From Pseudomonadota bacterium (lineage in GTDB: Bacteria > Pseudomonadota > Gammaproteobacteria > Burkholderiales > Burkholderiaceae_C): 64,000 nucleotides of DNA. Position 1 is the first letter of the stretch; each line of letters begins with the position of its first letter. Positions 59,554 to 64,000 of the stretch are shown here, one piece after another. A model generated the notes under the pieces. The model was not told where the DNA came from. It saw nothing but the letters and a program-made list of their open reading frames with translations, and ran no database searches. The stretch is from NCBI GenBank assembly GCA_023387335.1, contig JAEWIF010000026.1, positions 248,001 to 312,000 on the forward strand. The letters are read 5' to 3'. Both the position numbers and the translations under genes were made by a program.

Positions 59554-60503
59554 GCCGTCACCAGCGCTTTCATGAACCCGTCCGGCCGCGTCCGCGTCAG
59601 CTCCAGGGCCTCGCCCAGCCGGTCCAGCGGCAACCGGTGCGTGTACAGCGGCCGCGGGTCGAGCACGCCTCGGGCCATCAGGTCCACCGCGCCGCGGATG
59701 CCTTCCACGTACCGGCGCGGATCGCGTTCGTGCGCGTTGATGACGTCGATGCCGCGCCAGTTCCACAGCTGCACGTTGACCTGGCGCATGCCGTCCTGGT
59801 GGTAGCCGGCGATGACCAGGCGGCCGCGCTCGGCCGTGATCTCGCTCGCCAGCTGCAGCGGCCACTCCAGGCCCGTTGCCTCGATGACGCGCTCGCACCA
59901 GCGGCCTTCGGTGAGTTCCTTGACGCGCTCGATCACGCGGTGGTGGTCGTCCATCGGCACCGTCTCCTGCGCGCCGCACCGTCGCGCGAAGTCCAGTGAG
60001 AACGGCCGGCGCGAGATCGCGATCACGCGGGCGCCGGCATCGACGGCCAGCTGCGTGAGCAGCGCGCCGAGGAAGCCGATGCCCACGATGGCCACGGTCT
60101 GACCCGCGCGGATCTCGCTGCGGCGGAAGATGTTGACCGTGCAGCCCAGCGGCTCGCCCGGCACGGCCTGGCCGTCGAGCGAGGCGGGCAGCGGCACGAC
60201 CGCATCGGCCCTGGCCAGATCGAACTCGGCGTGGGCGCGGTACGAAAGCGCCGCGACCCGGTCGCCGACCGCGATCCCGCCCACGCCTTCGCCGAGCGCG
60301 GCGATGCGGCCCCAGCCCTCGTGCCCCGGCGCGCCCGGCGCCTGCGGGTACTCGAACCAGCTGCGGCCTTCCCACAGCGGCAGGCTGGATGCGCAGACGC
60401 CTGAGCCTTCCAGCCGCAGCAGCACTTCTCCCGGTCCCGGCTCGGGCCGCGGCGCGTCCTGCAGCCGGGCCTCGCGCGGCGAGGCGATCACGCAGGCTTG
60501 CAT
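59550..60503 (-). CDS. zinc-type alcohol/polyol dehydrogenase (MDR superfamily)
   Basis: A 317-residue medium-chain dehydrogenase. The catalytic zinc site shows GSGVCASSLPLW (Cys near residue 37) and APGHEGWGRI (His-Glu near residue 61); the structural-zinc four-cysteine loop is absent. Cofactor motif VAIVGIGFLGALLTQLA near residue 137. ATG at 60503 was chosen because AAAGGA lies nine bases before it; a TTG six codons upstream is in frame but lies before that site. It could oxidise or reduce a sugar or cyclitol intermediate with the Gfo/Idh enzyme. Confidence 0.87.
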   Translation of the reverse strand: MQACVIASPREARLQDAPRPEPGPGEVLLRLEGSGVCASSLPLWEGRSWFEYPQAPGAPGHEGWGRIAALGEGVGGIAVGDRVAALSYRAHAEFDLARADAVVPLPASLDGQAVPGEPLGCTVNIFRRSEIRAGQTVAIVGIGFLGALLTQLAVDAGARVIAISRRPFSLDFARRCGAQETVPMDDHHRVIERVKELTEGRWCERVIEATGLEWPLQLASEITAERGRLVIAGYHQDGMRQVNVQLWNWRGIDVINAHERDPRRYVEGIRGAVDLMARGVLDPRPLYTHRLPLDRLGEALELTRTRPDGFMKALVTA

Positions 60504-60517
60504 CGCGTGCCGTCCTT

Positions 60518-61606
60518 TCAATGCGCGGCCGCGGCCGCGGCGGCGACGGCGACCGCGGCGGCGGGTTCGGGCACGGCCATGGGACGACGGTGCGACGAGA
60601 TCCAGTCGTAGAGGCGCCCGATGCCGTCGCGCGCGGCCACCCTGGCGTGCCAGCCGGTGGCCTGCTCGAAGGCGCGCGTGTCGCTCACGTAGTAGCGCTG
60701 GTCGCCGGTGCGCCAGTCATCCAGGGCCAGCGCCGGGCGATGGCCCTGCAGCTCCTCGATGCGGTCCAGCAGGTCCAGCAGGCTGATCGCGTTGGACGGC
60801 CCGCCGCCGATGTTGAAGGCGCGCCCGGCGAGCGCCTGCGCGTTCTGCTCGGCCAGCAGGAAGGCGTTGACCAGGTCGTCCACGTGCAGCACGTCCCGCA
60901 CCTGGCGGCCGTCGCCGTACAGCGTGATCGACTCGCCGCGCAGCGCGCGCAGGATGAAGTGCGCCACCCAGCCCTGGTCCTCGGTGCCGAACTGGCGCGG
61001 GCCGTAGATGCAGCTCATGCGGAACACCAGCGTGCGCAGGCCGTAGCTGCGCGCGTAGTCCAGCACGTACTGGTCGGCCGCGCCCTTGGAGCAGCCGTAG
61101 GGACTGTGGAAGTCCAGCGGACGCGCCTCGGAAACGCCGCGCGCCCGCACCGCGAGATCGGTGGGCAGGTAGTGCTGGCCGGCCTGCTGCAAGGCCAGGT
61201 CGGAGAGGTCGCCGTAGACCTTGTTGGTGGAGGTCAGGAGCACGGACGGCGGCACGCGCTGCGCGCGCGCGGCCTCCAGCACGTTGAGCGTGCCCTGCGC
61301 ATTGACCAGGAAGTCCTCGCGCGGATCGTCCAGGCTGGTGGTGACGGCGACCTGCGCCGCGAAGTGGAAGACCTGCGCGCAACCGCCCACGGCGCGCGAA
61401 ACGGCGCCGGCGTCGCGGACGTCGGCCACCATCGCCTGGACCTGGTCGCCGTACTGCTCGCGCAGCCACTGCAGGTTCTGCTCCACGCCGGGACGCGAGA
61501 GGTTGTCCAGGATGCGCACGCGGCGGCCCGCGCCCAGCAGCCGGTGCGCCAGGTTGCAGCCGATGAAGCCGGCGCCACCGGTGATGAGCGTGGGGGCTTC
61601 GTTCAT
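60518..61606 (-). CDS. NAD-dependent sugar-nucleotide epimerase (CDP-paratose 2-epimerase-like)
   Basis: A 362-residue extended SDR. Cofactor motif LITGGAGFIGCNLAHRLL; active-site tyrosine and lysine in SPYGCSKGAADQY. RMSCIYGPRQFGTEDQGWVA is a strong marker of the CDP-tyvelose/paratose 2-epimerase branch. The last 20 residues are almost all Ala/Val, encoded by a GC-rich run of GCG/GCC codons, a low-complexity tail. Its start overlaps the previous gene by four bases. The actual nucleotide sugar is not determinable. Confidence 0.9.
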   Translation of the reverse strand: MNEAPTLITGGAGFIGCNLAHRLLGAGRRVRILDNLSRPGVEQNLQWLREQYGDQVQAMVADVRDAGAVSRAVGGCAQVFHFAAQVAVTTSLDDPREDFLVNAQGTLNVLEAARAQRVPPSVLLTSTNKVYGDLSDLALQQAGQHYLPTDLAVRARGVSEARPLDFHSPYGCSKGAADQYVLDYARSYGLRTLVFRMSCIYGPRQFGTEDQGWVAHFILRALRGESITLYGDGRQVRDVLHVDDLVNAFLLAEQNAQALAGRAFNIGGGPSNAISLLDLLDRIEELQGHRPALALDDWRTGDQRYYVSDTRAFEQATGWHARVAARDGIGRLYDWISSHRRPMAVPEPAAAVAVAAAAAAAH

Positions 61607-62718
61607 ACGGTGAGTCCCCGTGCGGCCAGCTCGGCGCTGGCCTGCGACACCTTGTCGACCGCGGCCTGCCCCTCGAGCCAGGCCGCCAGTTCGGCCATGC
61701 CGTCGTCCAGCGTCACCCGGGGCTCGTATCCGAGCACGCGCCTGGCCTTGGTGATGTCGGCGAAGCAGTGGCGGATGTCGCCCACGCGGTACTTGCCGAC
61801 GATCTCAGGCGCGATCTCCTCGCGGCCCATGACGCGCGCCAGCCGCCCGGCGATGGCCTGCACCGTCTGCGGCCGGCCGCTGCCGATGTTGAACACCTCG
61901 CCCGCGGCGTGGGGCGATTGCAGCGCGAGGCGGCAACCGCGGGCGACGTCGTACACGCTGACGAAGTCGCGCTGCTGCAAACCATCCTCGAAGATCTTCG
62001 GGGCGCCGCGATTGAGCAGGCGAGAGGCGAAGATCGCCAGCACGCCCGTATAAGGATTGGAAAGCGCTTGTCTCGGACCGTAAGCGTTGAAGAAACGCAA
62101 GGCAACGGCTGGAATGTTGTATGCACGACCGGTCATGAGGCACATCCGTTCCTGGTCGTACTTCGAAAGTGCGTACACGGAGGCCAGCGTCGGACTCTTG
62201 CTTTCGGGCGTGGGCACGGGCTCCAGCGGGCCGCCGTCGGCGTCCTTGAGCTCCCAGTCGCCGGCCTTCAGCTGGGCCAGCGTGCGCTCGCCGGCTTCGC
62301 GCGTGCGGCCCGAGGCATCGCGGTACAGGCCTTCCCCGTAGAGGCTCATGCTCGATGCGACCACGAGCCGCTGGACCGGGCGCGCGATCAGCGCCTCCAG
62401 CAGGACGGCGGTCCCGAGGTTGTTCACCCTCGTGTAGTGCGCCAGCTCGTACATGCTCTGCCCGACACCCACCGCGGCGGCGAAGTGGAACACCGCGTCG
62501 ATGCCGTCGAGCGCGCGATCGACCGCCGCGCGATCGCACACGTCGCCCACCACCAGTTCGACCTGGGGGTCGAGATAGGCCGGCCGCCTGCGTTCGGGAC
62601 CATGCACCTGGTCGGCCAGGCAGTCGAGCACGCGCACCTGCAGGCCATGGCGCAGCAACTCGTCTGCGAGGTGGGAGCCGATGAAGCCGGCACCACCGGT
62701 GATCAGGACATGTCGCAT
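61603..62718 (-). CDS. NAD-dependent sugar-nucleotide epimerase/dehydratase
   Basis: A 371-residue extended SDR, first gene of the ten-gene run. Cofactor motif VLITGGAGFIGSHLADELL; VASSMSLYGEGLY and YALSKYDQERMC give Ser, Tyr and Lys of the catalytic triad; ALRFFNAYGPRQALSNPYTG and FEDGLQQRDFVSVYDVA are the UDP-glucose 4-epimerase-like markers. An insertion of about 30 residues (LKAGDWELKDADGGPLEPV) before the tyrosine is not usual for GalE. Divergent from the inositol synthase gene; AAAGGG lies before the ATG at 62718. Confidence 0.9.
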   Translation of the reverse strand: MRHVLITGGAGFIGSHLADELLRHGLQVRVLDCLADQVHGPERRRPAYLDPQVELVVGDVCDRAAVDRALDGIDAVFHFAAAVGVGQSMYELAHYTRVNNLGTAVLLEALIARPVQRLVVASSMSLYGEGLYRDASGRTREAGERTLAQLKAGDWELKDADGGPLEPVPTPESKSPTLASVYALSKYDQERMCLMTGRAYNIPAVALRFFNAYGPRQALSNPYTGVLAIFASRLLNRGAPKIFEDGLQQRDFVSVYDVARGCRLALQSPHAAGEVFNIGSGRPQTVQAIAGRLARVMGREEIAPEIVGKYRVGDIRHCFADITKARRVLGYEPRVTLDDGMAELAAWLEGQAAVDKVSQASAELAARGLTV

Positions 62719-62902
62719 GTCAAGGATTCCCTTTTAGACAGGCAGGCAATGTTATGGGTTCGCTTTGCATCGCGGGGCTCAGCCAAAACCATTTGTCTCC
62801 AAATATCGGCATGGTCCAGCAGGAAAACTGCAACGCCGCGCTTTGCTCGCGCGTAGAGTGCGTTGCCTTCATCGATGCAAATCGAACGCAGGAGAAAATT
62901 CA
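62719..62902. other. divergent intergenic region between the glycan run and inositol synthase
   Basis: 184 bases with no gene. It is clearly less GC-rich than its surroundings, as expected for back-to-back promoters. I did not find a confident sigma70 pair or a long dyad; CCAAAACCATTTGTCTCC (62783-62800) is the most AT-rich stretch. AGGAG at 62890-62894 is the ribosome binding site of the inositol synthase gene. Confidence 0.5.
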
Positions 62903-64000
62903 ATGTCCAGCATTCGCGTGGCGGTCATCGGCGTGGGCAATTGCGCTTCGGCCCTGGTGCAGGGCGTCCATTACTACCGTGATGCCTCGCCCGATGATTT
63001 CGTGCCCGGGCTCATGCACGTGGACCTCGGCGGCTACCACCCGCGCGACATCCAGTTCACCGCGGCCTTCGACATCAGCGCGCACAAGGTCGGCCTCGAT
63101 CTCGCCGAAGCGATCTACGCGGAACCGAACAACACGATCCGCTTCGCCGACGTGCCGCCGATGGGCGTCATGGTCCACCGCGGCATGACGCACGACGGGC
63201 TGGGCACCTACCTCAGGGACGTGGTGCCCAAGTCGAGCGCGAGCACCGACGACATCGTGGGCATCCTCAAGGCCACGCACACCGACGTGGTGGTCTCCTA
63301 CCTGCCGGTGGGCTCGGAGATGGCGACCAAGTGGTACGTGGAGCAGGTGCTGGAAGCCGGCTGCGCCTTCGTCAACTGCATCCCGGTGTTCATCGCTTCC
63401 GCGCCGTACTGGAACAAGCGCTTCGCGCAGCGGCGGCTGCCCATCATCGGCGACGACATCAAGTCGCAGGTGGGCGCGACCATCGTGCACCGCATGCTGA
63501 CCGACCTGTTCAGGAAGCGCGGCGTGCGGGTGGACCGCACCTACCAGCTGAACTTCGGCGGCAACACCGATTTCCTGAACATGCTGGAGCGCGAGCGGCT
63601 CGCCTCCAAGAAGATCTCCAAGACCCAGGCCGTCACCAGCCAGCTGGGCCATCCGATGAAGGCGAGCGACGTGCACGTGGGCCCGAGCGACTACGTGCCC
63701 TGGCTGGCCGACCGCAAGTTCTGCCACATCCGGATGGAAGGCACGGGCTTCGGCAACGTGCCCATGCAGTGCGAAGTGAAGCTGGAGGTGTGGGACTCGC
63801 CCAATTCCGCCGGCGTGGTGATCGACGCGGTGCGCTGCGCCAAGATCGCGCTGGACCGCGGCATCGGCGGCGCGCTCAACGGGCCTTCGGGCTACTTCAT
63901 GAAGTCGCCGCCGCTGCAGTTCACCGACGACGAGGCGCGCGAGCTGGTCGAGGCCTTCATCCGTGGCGATGCGCCGATCAAGCAGCGCCGCCGCACCGGC
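62903..64000 (+). CDS. ino1: inositol-3-phosphate synthase (runs off the window end)
   Basis: Converts glucose 6-phosphate to 1D-myo-inositol 3-phosphate with NAD+. 366 codons are visible without a stop. The protein opens SIRVAVIGVGNCASALVQGV (NAD site at residues 9-18) and has MHVDLGGYHPRDIQF, DIVGILKATHTDVVVSYLPVG, IIGDDIKSQVGATIVHRML, QLNFGGNTDFLNML, and VWDSPNSAGVVIDAVR, all marks of the actinobacterial-type bacterial enzyme of about 360-400 residues. So only a short tail is missing. AGGAG lies eight bases before the ATG. It is divergent from the sugar-epimerase gene, supplying inositol phosphate to the neighbouring cluster. Confidence 0.95.
   Translation, partial: MSSIRVAVIGVGNCASALVQGVHYYRDASPDDFVPGLMHVDLGGYHPRDIQFTAAFDISAHKVGLDLAEAIYAEPNNTIRFADVPPMGVMVHRGMTHDGLGTYLRDVVPKSSASTDDIVGILKATHTDVVVSYLPVGSEMATKWYVEQVLEAGCAFVNCIPVFIASAPYWNKRFAQRRLPIIGDDIKSQVGATIVHRMLTDLFRKRGVRVDRTYQLNFGGNTDFLNMLERERLASKKISKTQAVTSQLGHPMKASDVHVGPSDYVPWLADRKFCHIRMEGTGFGNVPMQCEVKLEVWDSPNSAGVVIDAVRCAKIALDRGIGGALNGPSGYFMKSPPLQFTDDEARELVEAFIRGDAPIKQRRRTG

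Noticed and set aside
62754..63188. Open frame of 144 codons starting before ino1
   Set aside because: It overlaps ino1 in another frame and lacks motifs; the ino1 frame is fully supported with its own AGGAG.
1..64000. Search for tRNA, rRNA, CRISPR arrays, transposases, integrases and origin motifs
   Set aside because: No cloverleaf-like CCA-ended segments, repeat-spacer arrays, transposase-type ORFs or DnaA-box clusters were recognised by eye; a covariance-model scan could still find a small RNA.

Overview
The window is a gene-dense, very GC-rich bacterial chromosome segment with no plasmid, phage or rRNA/tRNA signature. Several traits together point to a betaproteobacterium of the order Burkholderiales, family Comamonadaceae, probably close to Ramlibacter: three Bug-type (tripartite tricarboxylate) solute-binding proteins, many LysR regulators, small DUF4148, DUF2917 and DUF6494 proteins, a TetR-controlled phenylacetyl-CoA cluster, and a CmoB-like methyltransferase of the kind I recall being named after a Ramlibacter locus. 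The genus is inference from gene content only.

Layout. 1-5.2 kb: the end of an Lrp/AsnC regulator, a hypothetical, a GSU2403-type nucleotidyltransferase preceded by an ordered array of four operator-like repeats, a short-form alpha-glucan phosphorylase and a secreted DUF4148 protein. 4.2-8.3 kb: a LysR gene divergent from a Bug protein / CoA-transferase / crotonase cassette. 9.3-15.7 kb: paaABCDE-tetR-paaZ, a tightly overlapping operon for phenylacetyl-CoA epoxidation and ring opening, behind a promoter that carries a perfect TetR-type palindrome. 15.7-28.4 kb: an RlmN paralogue, regulators, an HpaB/AbfD-family flavoprotein, topoisomerase IB between two PAS histidine kinases, a metallophosphoesterase, a DAO-type oxidoreductase and two small paralogous proteins of unknown function. 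28.6-33 kb: two Bug proteins, a 2-hydroxyacid dehydrogenase, a divergent LysR and glyoxalase I.

33-38.2 kb is a visibly less GC-rich insert: a 1538-residue secreted RHS protein with a short C-terminal toxin-like tip, followed 8 bases later by a DUF4279-like candidate immunity gene. 38.3-44.7 kb holds a thioesterase divergent from a marR-MFS pair across overlapping palindromes, a serine hydrolase, small enzymes, and an ECF sigma factor with a recognisable ECF promoter of its own. 44.7-50.8 kb is a caa3-type oxidase operon: subunit II fused to two cytochrome c domains, subunit I, two subunit III genes and subunit IV, flanked by two small membrane proteins.

50.9-64 kb: a NadM-Nudix-like protein, then a ten-gene run on the minus strand (methyltransferase, UDP-glucose dehydrogenase, three CgeB-like and one GT4 glycosyltransferase, Gfo/Idh dehydrogenase, zinc-type dehydrogenase and two sugar-nucleotide epimerases). 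This run is divergent from an inositol-3-phosphate synthase gene that leaves the window. It looks like a pathway for a glycosylated, possibly inositol-containing product with uronic acid. No flippase, polymerase or export gene is visible, and its product is the most open question in the window.
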